From contig AP018272.1 of NCBI GenBank assembly GCA_003994795.1, positions 124,001-188,000 on the forward strand: a stretch of DNA of 64,000 nucleotides. Reading direction: 5' to 3'. Made by a program: the position numbers and the translations under genes. Shown here one piece after another: positions 8,737 through 17,695 of the stretch. The stretch comes from Cylindrospermum sp. NIES-4074 (lineage in GTDB: Bacteria; Cyanobacteriota; Cyanobacteriia; Cyanobacteriales; Nostocaceae). Each line of letters begins with the position of its first letter. The stretch's first letter is position 1. The notes under the pieces are model-generated. The model did not search any database, was not told where the DNA came from, and saw nothing but the letters and a program-made list of their open reading frames with translations.

Positions 8737-11700
8737 TTGTTCAAAAGTTTCCGTATGAATTTCACCTCTTCGCACGAAATTATTAAAAAGCAGGGGTTAG
8801 GCTCTGCCCCGTTGTCCTTTGCTCAAGAGCGACTTTGGTTTCTTGACCAGCTAAATTCTGGCAACCATGCCTACAATATACCTGTGGCTATTCATCTCAA
8901 GGGTTTGCTTGATGTAAAGGTGCTGGATCTGAGTTTGAGTGAAATTGTGCAGCGTCATCAGGCTTTACGAACCACTTTTACTGTTACGGATGGGCAACCA
9001 TTGCAGGTTAATACTTCATCCTCAAACTGGACGCTGCCAATTGTGGATCTAAGTAAGCTTTCTGAAACTGAACGTCAGCAAGAGAGCCAACGGCTGATAA
9101 CTGAGTCAGTACAGCAGCCGTTTGACTTGGCTAGTGGGCCGTTACTCCGTGCAACCTTGCAGCGATTGGGTGAAATTGAGCATATTTTGTTGCTAACGAT
9201 ACATGAAATTGTTGGTGACGATTGGTCAGTAAGGATACTTTTGCAGGAACTTGCAAGTTTATATGAAGCTTTTTTCCAGGGGAAACCATCACCATTAGTT
9301 GAACTACCCATTGAATATACTGACTTTGCTATTTGGCAGCGTGAGTGGTTACAAAGCGAAGAGTTGGAATCTCATTTCAGTTATTGGAAGCAGCAACTAG
9401 GAGGGGAGCTACCTGTACTGGAATTACCGACTGACCATCCGCGTCCACCAGTGCAAACCTATCGGGGTGCAAGACAATCCCTGAATTTATCGCAGGATTT
9501 AACTGATGCACTCAAGTCTTTGAGTCAGGAATCAGGAGTTACGTTGTTCACGACGTTGCTGACAGCTTTCAAAATCTTGCTCTATCGCTACACGAGTCTG
9601 GAAGATATTATTGTTGGGTCTATAGTTGCTAACCGCAATCAAGCTGAATTTGAGGGGTTGATTGGATTATTTGCTAATACTTTAGTGATGCGAACCGACC
9701 TTTCAGGAAATCCCAGCTTTCGGGAATTGTTAGATCGGGTGCAGGAAGTGGTTTTGTCAGCATACTCCCACCAAGATTTACCTTTTGAGAAGCTGGTAGA
9801 AGAACTGCAAACAGAACGGGATTTGAGTCGCCCACCTTTGTTTCAGGTGATGTTTGTTCTCGAAAATGAGCAGGAAACTAGGTTGGAATTTCCCGGTCTG
9901 AGTCTGAATGTAGTTGAGGTGGAGAACAAGAGTGCAAAGTTTGATTTAACTGTTGAAGTTCAAGAGACATCAGATGGTATTAATGGTTGGTTTGAGTACA
10001 ATACAGATTTGTTTGATGCTGACACCATAGGCAGGATGATTGGTTATTTCCGAATATTACTCGAAGATATAATTCAATTTCCGCATCAGCACATCTCAAA
10101 CTTGCCAAATTTTATGGAAGCAAGACTGTATGAACAGAATATAACATGGACAAAAAGAATTCCTGTTTTTTTGCAGAAAAGTTTAATTTCCCCTGCTGAT
10201 TGGTGTATTTCTCGGCAGATTGAATCAGGAAACTCTATCCCTGCATATTTGTGCAATTCTTGTGGAAAAGAAACGGTCTATCTTGAAGTTATCCCTAAAC
10301 AGTGTAAGCATTGCGGCTCGTGCGACCTTAGATTAGAAACTGATGTACTAGACATGTGGCTTTCCTGCGCTCTCTGGTGCTTTTGCGCGAACCAAAATTT
10401 TACTGAAGCTATCGATGTACTTCAACAAATTGCGAAAAATACAGTATGTGTTACTGGTTTTGATCTAATTTATCTTTGGATTACTACAACTGCACTCCTT
10501 AGTACACAGCTTGGGTTTTTACCATTCAAAGATGTAGTTATTCACCCAATTGTATGTGATGACCGTGGACTTAAGATGAGCAAATCTTTAGGAAACGTCA
10601 TTCTTCCACATGAAGTTATATCAACCTATGGAGCAGATTGTTTACGTTTAACTCTTATTGAAGATTTAAATATACAAGAAGAGAGAATATTTTTCTCAAA
10701 AACTAAATTAATTAAAAATAAAAACCTACTTAATCAATTACGCTCAGTATTACTTGAAATAGCTTCTTTTAAAAATTCTGATGCTGTACTCTACACATCT
10801 ATCTCGGAAAAATCCTTATTTGACGTTTTTGATAAATTCTTATCAAATTACTCTTTCCAAGAAGTTTATCAAGCATTTCAAGAATATCTAAATACTACGC
10901 TTATTGAACAGTTAGAATATTTACGTAAAACAAAAGATAGTATAAACGCATCTGAAACTTTAAAAAATACTCTTATTGTTCTTTACCCTATTATTCCTTT
11001 TTTGACAAAAGAGATATGGGAAAGAGAATTTCCACAATTTCCACTTTTAAATAATAGTATTGAAAGCAATTATGTAAAAAATAGTAGCCCTTTTTTCTCA
11101 CTACTACTTCCTGCTCCTAATCCGACTGGAGAGTTGCACATGGGACACATGATTAATCTTACAGTACAAGATATTCTAGCCCGTTGGCAACGTTTAAAGG
11201 GTCTTAACGTATTATGGACAGGAGCCGTGGATCACGGAGGCATTTCTACTCAAATGGTAGTTGAGAAGCGATTGAATGAACGAGGTGTTTCTCCGGAATC
11301 ATTAAGTAGAGAAGAGCGCATCAAAGAAATCGAGGTTTGGGAAAAAGAAATATCTCCGAAAATTATTCAACAAATGCTAGATATTGGCTCTTCAATTGAT
11401 GTAGCAAAACCACGTAGCATCGGAGATAGATTTCATAACTTCAAAATCTCTAGCCTCTTCAAAAAACTTTATGATAAAGGCTTAATCTACCGAGAGCAAA
11501 CCATCACCAATTGGTGTCCAAAATTGCGGACAACAATTGGTGACATGGAGTTAGACTTCAAAAAAGAAATGGAACCTATTTATATTTTGCGGTTTGCAAT
11601 TAAAGGAAATTCAGATCATTACTTAGAAATTACTACCGAAGCCCCTGAAACTTTTATAGGAGACGTAGCTATTGCTGTGAATCCTACAGATACACGTTAT

Positions 11701-12639
11701 TTAAATTATGTAGGTAATGAGGTTATTTCTCCGTTTTCAGGAGAACCTCTATTAGTTATTGCTGAATCCCATGTTGATCCACATTTCGGAAGCGGTGTGG
11801 TACGTGTGACACCAGCTTGTGTATCCAAAGATTTTCTTGTAGCTAAACGTCGTCACTTACCAATTCCCTTAGTGCTAGATTCACAAGGACGATTAGTAGC
11901 TGGAGCATATGTTGGGAAGACTCAAGAAGAAGCTCGCCATTTAGTGCTTCAAAATCTAAGCTATAAAGGCGACTTGTTACGTACCCAAAATCGAGAGTCG
12001 CTTATTGCCTATTGCCGTTACACCGGGGTACGGGTTATAGCTCGCCTATCTTATCAGTGGTTTATTAAGGTTGAGCCAATGCTTCAGCCTGCATTAGATT
12101 TTTTACAAGAAGGACATTTTCGTATTCATCCTAGAAAATACGAGGATGCTTATAAACAATGGTTGAAAAGTATAATTGATAACGTTTTACAATCACAGCT
12201 TAATTCCCCGGAGTTTCACTTAAATGAGCATACTCGTCCAAAATTAAATGTAACTTTTGTGGAACCTCGAAACCCAGTCGAGGAAGCTCTGGTAAAAATC
12301 TGGGCTGAAGTACTTGGGCTTGAGAAGGTTGGTATCCATGACAATTTTTTTGACTTGGGTGGTCATTCCCTTAAAGCAACTCAGGTCATTTCCCGAGTTT
12401 CCAATCAATTGGAAGTAGAGCTTCCCTTAAAACATTTTTTTCAAACGCCTACTGTAGCTAGCCTAGCTTCATTAGTTATACAGAACCAAGAGGAAAGAAC
12501 ACAACAATTCAAATCCACTACAAAAATTTCTCGGAGAAATCCAAAACAATTAATAGCAAAAATTTGCAAAATGTCGGATCATGAAGTTGACTCTCTGCTT
12601 AACAATTTGTTAAGTAAAGATTTTGATCACGAGAGTTAA
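8737..12639 (+). CDS. NRPS protein: C domain - circularly permuted ValRS-like domain - PCP
   Basis: 1300 residues from TTG 8737; ATG 8755 is equally possible. Residues ~24-460 form a condensation domain, but HHxxxDG reads HEIVGDD (156-162), with the second His replaced by Glu. Residues ~470-1165 are a class I aminoacyl-tRNA synthetase of ValRS type in permuted order. First come WCISRQ (489-494), two CxxC pairs (506-509, 523-526), VLDMWLSCALW (537-547), VTGFDLIYLW, KMSKS (613-617) and a short anticodon-type helical region ending IPFLTKEIWE (~762). A ~25-residue linker follows. Then come PAPNPTGELHMGH (HIGH at 801-804), VDHGGISTQMVVEKRL (~831), CP1 editing-like TTEAPETFIGD (966-976) and the CP1 exit YKQWLKSIID (~1148), which in ordinary ValRS leads directly into WCISRQ. 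Residues ~1175-1250 are a PCP (FFDLGGHSL, Ser1211). No adenylation domain is present. Inferred role: ATP-dependent amino-acid activation and loading of the adjacent PCP. The synthetase part looks more A+T-rich than its flanking domains. Confidence 0.9.
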   Translation: MFKSFRMNFTSSHEIIKKQGLGSAPLSFAQERLWFLDQLNSGNHAYNIPVAIHLKGLLDVKVLDLSLSEIVQRHQALRTTFTVTDGQPLQVNTSSSNWTLPIVDLSKLSETERQQESQRLITESVQQPFDLASGPLLRATLQRLGEIEHILLLTIHEIVGDDWSVRILLQELASLYEAFFQGKPSPLVELPIEYTDFAIWQREWLQSEELESHFSYWKQQLGGELPVLELPTDHPRPPVQTYRGARQSLNLSQDLTDALKSLSQESGVTLFTTLLTAFKILLYRYTSLEDIIVGSIVANRNQAEFEGLIGLFANTLVMRTDLSGNPSFRELLDRVQEVVLSAYSHQDLPFEKLVEELQTERDLSRPPLFQVMFVLENEQETRLEFPGLSLNVVEVENKSAKFDLTVEVQETSDGINGWFEYNTDLFDADTIGRMIGYFRILLEDIIQFPHQHISNLPNFMEARLYEQNITWTKRIPVFLQKSLISPADWCISRQIESGNSIPAYLCNSCGKETVYLEVIPKQCKHCGSCDLRLETDVLDMWLSCALWCFCANQNFTEAIDVLQQIAKNTVCVTGFDLIYLWITTTALLSTQLGFLPFKDVVIHPIVCDDRGLKMSKSLGNVILPHEVISTYGADCLRLTLIEDLNIQEERIFFSKTKLIKNKNLLNQLRSVLLEIASFKNSDAVLYTSISEKSLFDVFDKFLSNYSFQEVYQAFQEYLNTTLIEQLEYLRKTKDSINASETLKNTLIVLYPIIPFLTKEIWEREFPQFPLLNNSIESNYVKNSSPFFSLLLPAPNPTGELHMGHMINLTVQDILARWQRLKGLNVLWTGAVDHGGISTQMVVEKRLNERGVSPESLSREERIKEIEVWEKEISPKIIQQMLDIGSSIDVAKPRSIGDRFHNFKISSLFKKLYDKGLIYREQTITNWCPKLRTTIGDMELDFKKEMEPIYILRFAIKGNSDHYLEITTEAPETFIGDVAIAVNPTDTRYLNYVGNEVISPFSGEPLLVIAESHVDPHFGSGVVRVTPACVSKDFLVAKRRHLPIPLVLDSQGRLVAGAYVGKTQEEARHLVLQNLSYKGDLLRTQNRESLIAYCRYTGVRVIARLSYQWFIKVEPMLQPALDFLQEGHFRIHPRKYEDAYKQWLKSIIDNVLQSQLNSPEFHLNEHTRPKLNVTFVEPRNPVEEALVKIWAEVLGLEKVGIHDNFFDLGGHSLKATQVISRVSNQLEVELPLKHFFQTPTVASLASLVIQNQEERTQQFKSTTKISRRNPKQLIAKICKMSDHEVDSLLNNLLSKDFDHES

Positions 12640-12680
12640 TGATTACCTTAAAGTTAATGTTACTACAGATAGTATCTATT

Positions 12681-13388
12681 TTATTCTTCAATTGCTTTGT
12701 CCAAAGTTCGTAGGTGCTTACGGAATGTATAGGAAGAATCAACAGTAGATTTATTCAAATATTCGTTGAATTGGAATTGCTCGAACAAGGTTTTACCTCC
12801 TCGTACAGCTTCAGCTTGATACCGTTCCCTTTGCCAAATTGCCTGAGATGTAATGAGAATTTCTTCTAAATTTTTACTAGAAGTAAAAACAACCCCATCT
12901 TTGTCAGCAAATACTACGTCTTCTTGGCTAACCTCAAAATTACCAAAGTTAGCTGACTTTAGTGCTTTTGAATTTCGAGGTTCAAATCTTTGGGGACCTA
13001 CTGGGCAAGTGCCGTAACTAAAAATAGGTAAGCCAATCTGAATCAGTTCTGCCGTATCACGATGACATCCCCACAGCACAATACCAGTTAAAGCGTGGCA
13101 TTGTGCTTCTAAAACAATCAAATCACCAATACAAGCTTCTTGAGTTCTACCATTATTATCAATAACAAGAACGTCACCTGGTATTGAAGAAGCTATTGCC
13201 TCTAAAAGAATATCCACGCTTCCGTAATGGCGTACTGGTAAAACCCGACCAAAAATAAATTCTCCTGATAGGACAGGGCGAATACCAAAAGGTGCAACAT
13301 GAAAAGATATTTTTAATTGCAAACAAGCATCTGCTATAAGCGGAGTTGAAAGTCTAGATAAAGTACCGTCTGGTTCATATTTTTTCAT
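12681..13388 (-). CDS. RraA / HMG-aldolase-like protein
   Basis: 235 residues. It has the RraA fold signature: an early [12 protein letters not shown] segment, [16 protein letters not shown], then [20 protein letters not shown] ending in a HRD motif equivalent to the catalytic Arg-Asp of 4-hydroxy-4-methyl-2-oxoglutarate/oxaloacetate aldolases. Family members are divalent-metal aldolases or decarboxylases, or RNase E inhibitors; in a biosynthetic cluster a C-C lyase on a keto acid is plausible. The usual GG of the active-site loop (LGGELLAT in many relatives) is replaced by LEAQCH, so activity is not assured. It converges on the first NRPS gene and is divergent from the small peptide gene, with ~220 bp of shared upstream sequence. 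Confidence 0.75.
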   Translation of the reverse strand: MKKYEPDGTLSRLSTPLIADACLQLKISFHVAPFGIRPVLSGEFIFGRVLPVRHYGSVDILLEAIASSIPGDVLVIDNNGRTQEACIGDLIVLEAQCHALTGIVLWGCHRDTAELIQIGLPIFSYGTCPVGPQRFEPRNSKALKSANFGNFEVSQEDVVFADKDGVVFTSSKNLEEILITSQAIWQRERYQAEAVRGGKTLFEQFQFNEYLNKSTVDSSYTFRKHLRTLDKAIEE

Positions 13389-13561
13389 TTAATAACCATC
13401 CTTTTTAAAATTAATATCTTACTAAGAAAATTATATTTTTGTATATTGTTTTATAAACTTATTTTTTAGATGAATTTATCATAGCATTAATGAAATGATT
13501 AAATTCCAATGTAAAATTTTGTTACAAACAGTAAAATTCAATCTAAAATATGTATAATAAT

Positions 13562-13585
13562 AAATATCCAATCAATTGGATATTT
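13562..13585. promoter_or_regulatory. Perfect palindrome, candidate operator
   Basis: Arms AAATATCCAAT and ATTGGATATTT (11 bp each, 2 bp spacer) end 24 bp upstream of the start codon of the 39-residue peptide. They lie in the divergent region shared with the RraA-like gene. Its symmetry and position suit a dimeric repressor or activator site. No regulator gene is recognised within the cluster. Confidence 0.5.
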
Positions 13586-13609
13586 ATGTTAAAATCAAGG
13601 AAATAAGTC

Positions 13610-13729
13610 ATGAAATCTGAATCGAATAAAAACCAAGTAAACTCTACTAAACAAGACAAAATTTCTGAGCAATCTATTAAATTGCGCCGTCAAAAAAACG
13701 GTCAATACACTGGTTCTTTGTTGGGCTAG
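13610..13729 (+). CDS. 39-residue peptide, possible scaffold or precursor peptide
   Basis: ATG at 13610 is preceded at 6-7 nt by AAGGAAA, one of the better ribosome sites in the cluster. The peptide begins MKSESNKNQVNSTKQDKISE and ends LRRQKNGQYTGSLLG: a polar, Ser/Lys/Asn/Gln-rich leader-like part and a short Gly/Leu-rich C-terminus, with no cysteine. It lies between the RraA-like gene and the M29-like pair. A genuine short gene is supported by the ribosome site and the upstream palindrome. A role as a RiPP-type precursor or as scaffold for aminoacyl addition is only an inference from context. Confidence 0.55.
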   Translation: MKSESNKNQVNSTKQDKISEQSIKLRRQKNGQYTGSLLG

Positions 13730-13877
13730 TTCGTAACTACATACAAGTTATCTATAGTAATCCTAAATGAATTAGAAGAATTTAGAAAGTCTAAAAGAAA
13801 GTATGTTTTTTCAGATTTTTTGATTCTCAAAAATGTGTTTAGGCTGCTATGGTAACCTGTTTAACAGGTAGTACATT

Positions 13878-13910
13878 TATCAAAAGTACCTTTTAAAGGT
13901 ACTTTTGATA
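13878..13910. terminator. 33 bp perfect hairpin
   Basis: TATCAAAAGTACCTTT and its exact complement form a 16 bp stem around a single T. It stands 150 bp downstream of the small peptide gene and could end its transcript, although no T-run follows, so an attenuator or decayed repeat is also possible. Confidence 0.45.
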
Positions 13911-14060
13911 GGAACTTGAGTAAAAATCTTCAATTTTTTGTGTAAGAAATTTTGATTTATAGTATCTATAACTCTTAAATATTTTTAGTGGACAGAGTTA
14001 ATCTTCCTCAATAATTGAATTGCCCTAGCTGTCTCATAAGTTTACAGCACTTTTCATCTA

Positions 14061-14135
14061 AATGAAGTAGACTATCTCACCCGCCCTATCGGGTACTCTC
14101 CCCTTGGCAAGGAGAGGGTTAGGATGTACTTCATT
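14061..14135. repeat. 75 bp inverted-repeat element
   Basis: Ends AATGAAGTA and TACTTCATT are exact inverted repeats. The interior contains the hairpin CTCTCCCCTTGGCAAGGAGAG and the common cyanobacterial string ACCCGCCCTATCGGGTACTC. This is typical of small non-coding palindromic repeats in Nostocales. It lies in the leader of the M29-like gene pair. Confidence 0.55.
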
Positions 14136-14190
14136 AACTTGCAATACACTGTATATTTTAAATTTAGATTAAAGGATAACGTTAAATAAA

Positions 14191-15303
14191 ATGAAAAAAA
14201 TAACCATTTATCCTAGTTATTTTAAGCAATTTGGAGATGCTGAAGGAAGCACATTTTACTTAGTCACTAATTCCTCTTTACTTGATGTATTTCTAATAGA
14301 GGATGACAAAAAATATAAAAATTTTAAAGTGATTGTATATGATTCAGATGTTAGTTTTATAGAGTTGTTAAGCAAAGAAATTCAAGAGCCAGCTCACATT
14401 CTTGTCATTGCACCGGAATGCTTGTTCGAGTCTGTGCATCCTAACGACTTAGGTCCACGTCGCAAACTGTTAATTTTTGCCTGTAATTCAGCTCCAACTT
14501 CGCTTGAAGCTATTGAACATTTCTTAAGATGCGGTGAAAAGACAGATCCTGAAGAACAAGAAAAAGTGGCAGATCGTTTTTTTACACAATGTGAATCGAC
14601 TCATTTATTAAAGTTGATTGATGAAGAGTACCAAACTGTAGCTGAATTCCTTCATCTGAATGAGTTCTACGGATGGCATGAACAATTAGGAGTGCTGGAA
14701 TGGGGAGGGCAACAGATATTCCCTTCAGGAGAAATAGCGTGTTTTCTTGTACCCCTCAAAGGAATAAACAAATTGCCAGATATACAGTTTTACTTAAACG
14801 GGGAAATTGCCTTACGAGGTTACCCAGTCGTTCATTCAGGACCCCCATCTTTTCTACGTGAAGACCAAGAGCGGATTTATCAAAAGCTTGCTACTTTTAA
14901 AGACTATCCTGTAATTATCAAAATTGAAGATGGTATAGTAGTCGATATAAAAGCAACCCATCAATCAGCTAAGTCAGCTTTAAAAATGCTAGAAGCAATG
15001 TTCATGGTTGATTCAAGGTTTAGACAAATTTTTGAAATTGGTTTTGCTATCAATAGACATGTTGAGATTTTTCCTCGAAATTCAGCTATGAATGAGGTTT
15101 ATGGTGGTGAAGAAGGGTGTGTTCATTTCGGTTTTGGAATGTTGCCTTACACTCAGTATCATCTGGATCTTATTTGTCCTAATATCAAAGTGCTTAACAA
15201 AGATAATGAAGTAATATTTGGTAGTAATAAAAAGAGGGATGAAAGTAAAGAAACAAAAAAAATTATTCGCCATAGAGTATCACATTGCCCGTGTCTTGGA
15301 TAA
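14191..15303 (+). CDS. M29 (aminopeptidase T)-like metalloenzyme, copy 1
   Basis: 370 residues. The C-terminal half matches the layout of M29 metallopeptidases and related non-peptidase enzymes: FPSGEI near 188, RHVEIFPRNSAMNEVYG near 295, VHFGFG near 315 and YHLDLICP near 328. These supply the expected Glu, Glu, His, His and Asp metal ligands. The N-terminal half contains a cysteine-containing Rossmann-like part (LLIFACNSAPTSLEAIEHFL). The C-terminal extension NKKRDESKETKKIIRHR is not shared with copy 2. The paralogue at 15377 is similar along its full length, indicating tandem duplication. Possible roles are trimming of a peptide intermediate or oxidative/hydrolytic tailoring. Confidence 0.6.
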   Translation: MKKITIYPSYFKQFGDAEGSTFYLVTNSSLLDVFLIEDDKKYKNFKVIVYDSDVSFIELLSKEIQEPAHILVIAPECLFESVHPNDLGPRRKLLIFACNSAPTSLEAIEHFLRCGEKTDPEEQEKVADRFFTQCESTHLLKLIDEEYQTVAEFLHLNEFYGWHEQLGVLEWGGQQIFPSGEIACFLVPLKGINKLPDIQFYLNGEIALRGYPVVHSGPPSFLREDQERIYQKLATFKDYPVIIKIEDGIVVDIKATHQSAKSALKMLEAMFMVDSRFRQIFEIGFAINRHVEIFPRNSAMNEVYGGEEGCVHFGFGMLPYTQYHLDLICPNIKVLNKDNEVIFGSNKKRDESKETKKIIRHRVSHCPCLG

Positions 15304-15376
15304 GGATACCTCAAGAGAATAAAAGACTTTCTGCTGTTGATGATAAGGATTGTCGTATCAAACACAAGGGATATTT

Positions 15377-16414
15377 ATGGCAAAAATTACTGTATATCCT
15401 GGGCGCTTACGCCAATTTGGCAAAAGAGAAGGTTGTACATTTTGTGTTGTAACGAACTCTAGGTTATTAGACAATATTATAATTGCAGAGGAGAGTGGAT
15501 ATCAAAGCTTCAAGATCATCCCATACGATGCAGGAGACGATTTCATACAAATATTAATTAATCAAATTCCTGAAACTGCTCATATCCTTGTTATTGCACC
15601 AGATTGTTATTTCCGTTCACCTGAATTACAACACCTTGGAACACACAGGAAACTTTGTATCATGGCTTGTAATTCCACCTCTACATCAGTGGAGACAATT
15701 GAGCATTTTCTTAGATGTGGAGAAAATACAGACCCAGTGGAGCAAGAAGAAATGGCTGAGCAGTTCTTTCTGAATTGTGAAGCTGCTAATCGACTAAAGT
15801 TTGTTGATGAGGAATATGAAGCGGTTGCTGAATTTCTGCATTTAAATAACGGGTTACAGTGGCATGAACAAGTAGGAACGCTTCAATGGGGACAGCAGCA
15901 ATTATTTCCAGCAGGAGAAATCAGTGTTCTGCCCGTAGAAGTTTTCGCTTCAGATTTAAATGTAAAGCTTGATATAACCGGAAAATTAGCTCTCCGAGGA
16001 ACTCCCGTGCTTCATTCGGGAACGCCTTCATTTCTTTTAGAAGATCAGAAACGAATTTTTCAGGCTCTTTGTACTATGAAAGAACACGCTATTATTGCCA
16101 CACTCCACGAAGGCGTTATAACTGCAATAGAAGCATCTACCCCTGGCGTCCAACCCGCAGCTAATATGTTGAATGCTATGTGCGAAGTAGATTCCAGATA
16201 TAGGATTGTTGTAGAAATTGGATTTGCTGTTAACCGCCATTTAGAACTTTTTCCAGGAAACTCGGCAATGAATGAAGTATATGCCAATGCTAATGGAACA
16301 GTTCATTTTGGACTTGGGTTAATTCCAAATACTCAGTACCACCTTGATATCATCTGTCCATTCATAAAAGTACTTGGCAAAAATGATGAATTGATATTTG
16401 GTGGAATATCTTAA
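15377..16414 (+). CDS. M29 (aminopeptidase T)-like metalloenzyme, copy 2
   Basis: 345 residues from ATG 15377, preceded by AAGGG; an upstream in-frame GTG-type start was rejected because its leader has no counterpart in copy 1. It keeps the same motifs: FPAGEI, RHLELFPGNSAMNEVY, VHFGLG and YHLDIICP, so all putative metal ligands are conserved. Separated from copy 1 by ~70 bp and co-directional, so probably co-transcribed. Whether the two subunits form a heteromer or act on different substrates cannot be told from sequence. Confidence 0.6.
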   Translation: MAKITVYPGRLRQFGKREGCTFCVVTNSRLLDNIIIAEESGYQSFKIIPYDAGDDFIQILINQIPETAHILVIAPDCYFRSPELQHLGTHRKLCIMACNSTSTSVETIEHFLRCGENTDPVEQEEMAEQFFLNCEAANRLKFVDEEYEAVAEFLHLNNGLQWHEQVGTLQWGQQQLFPAGEISVLPVEVFASDLNVKLDITGKLALRGTPVLHSGTPSFLLEDQKRIFQALCTMKEHAIIATLHEGVITAIEASTPGVQPAANMLNAMCEVDSRYRIVVEIGFAVNRHLELFPGNSAMNEVYANANGTVHFGLGLIPNTQYHLDIICPFIKVLGKNDELIFGGIS

Positions 16415-16525
16415 AATATTGATTTTGAACTGTTCAATATCCATGCCTAATAAGTTTTGTATCTACCTAATATGCAAACTTACTGATTTATCAATATTTA
16501 ACATATCGTATTGGATGTATAAAAT

Positions 16526-17695
16526 ATGTATCAAAATGTGAAAAGCTTTTGCAAAAAGGAAATGTTTCAATTGGGAAATGTTCACTATCTCAATTGTGCT
16601 TATATGTCCCCACTATCAAAAAAAGTTGAAGAAGCGGGAATCATAGGTATGCAAAGAAAAAGAATTCCAACTACTTTAAAATCAGAAGACTTTTTTCATG
16701 ATACTGAAAAAGTACGCAATCTTTTTGCAAAAATTATAGGTGCTCCAGATCCTTACCAAATAGCAATCATACCCTCTGTATCATACGGAATGGCAGTTAT
16801 TGCAAAAAATACCGACTTTAAATACGGTCAGAACATTGTTATTGCGTCTGGGCAGATGCCATCCAATGTCCATACTTGGCAAAAAGTATGCCAACAATAT
16901 GGTTTAGAGTTAAGGGTGGTAAACCCCGAAAAAAGTATAAATAATTATGTGAGTAATTGGAGTGAAAAAATTTTAGAATCTATAGACGTAAATACTGCTC
17001 TTGTAACTTTGGGACATGTGCATTGGACGGATGGAACGCTTTTTGACCTTAAAAATATTAGCCAACGCGCGCATGAGTGTGGATCTGCTTTTATTGTAGA
17101 TGGCACTCAGTCTATTGGAGCGCTTCCTTTGAATATCTCAGATATTCAACCAGATGCTCTTATCTGTGCAGCATATAAATGGCTTATGGGTCCTTATTCC
17201 ATTGGTCTTGCTTATTTTGGCTCTCGCTATCTTAACGGAATACCTCTGGAAGAAAACTGGATTAACCGTCTTGGAAGTGAAAATTTTCCCGATTTAGTTA
17301 ACTATAAGAGTGAGTATCGACCTAAAGCAATTCGTTATGATGTTGGCGAAGTAAGCAATTTTATTTTGCTTCCTATGCTTGCTACTGCACTCGAACAGCT
17401 TGTTGAATGGGGCATCGAAAATATTCAAAATTATTGCCGTGACTTAAGCTATGAATTTATTAATGATATTGCTGAATTGGGATTTTTTGTAGCAGATGAA
17501 AAGGAAAGATGCTCTCATTTAATCGGGGTTCGTATGCCAAACAATATCGAACTAGAAAAGCTGCAAAAACTTTTAAATGAAAATAATATTGCTATTTCAG
17601 TACGTGGTAATTCAATGCGGGTTTCTCCAAATATATATAACGATCTAAATGACATGAATGCCTTAATTAAAGTTTTACGTAACTATCCTCAATAA
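16526..17695 (+). CDS. PLP-dependent class V aminotransferase / desulfurase-like
   Basis: 389 residues with the class V fold: an N-terminal YLNCAYMSPLSKKV, VTLGHVHWTDGTLFDL, VDGTQSIGALPLNI (the PLP-ring Asp) and the Schiff-base Lys in CAAYKWLMGPYSIG. The C-terminal domain ends MRVSPNIYNDLNDM. Relatives include cysteine desulfurases, kynureninases, isopenicillin-N epimerases and pathway-specific lyases. There is no clear catalytic-Cys loop, which argues against a housekeeping desulfurase. It lies between the M29-like pair and the NRPS modules, so it probably acts on an amino-acid building block or a carrier-bound intermediate. Confidence 0.8.
   Translation: MYQNVKSFCKKEMFQLGNVHYLNCAYMSPLSKKVEEAGIIGMQRKRIPTTLKSEDFFHDTEKVRNLFAKIIGAPDPYQIAIIPSVSYGMAVIAKNTDFKYGQNIVIASGQMPSNVHTWQKVCQQYGLELRVVNPEKSINNYVSNWSEKILESIDVNTALVTLGHVHWTDGTLFDLKNISQRAHECGSAFIVDGTQSIGALPLNISDIQPDALICAAYKWLMGPYSIGLAYFGSRYLNGIPLEENWINRLGSENFPDLVNYKSEYRPKAIRYDVGEVSNFILLPMLATALEQLVEWGIENIQNYCRDLSYEFINDIAELGFFVADEKERCSHLIGVRMPNNIELEKLQKLLNENNIAISVRGNSMRVSPNIYNDLNDMNALIKVLRNYPQ

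Noticed and set aside
8737-12639. The first NRPS gene being an ordinary valS fused by assembly error
   Set aside because: One frame runs without interruption through C, both synthetase halves and PCP, and the order is a clean permutation rather than a simple junction; still listed as the main thing to confirm in reads.
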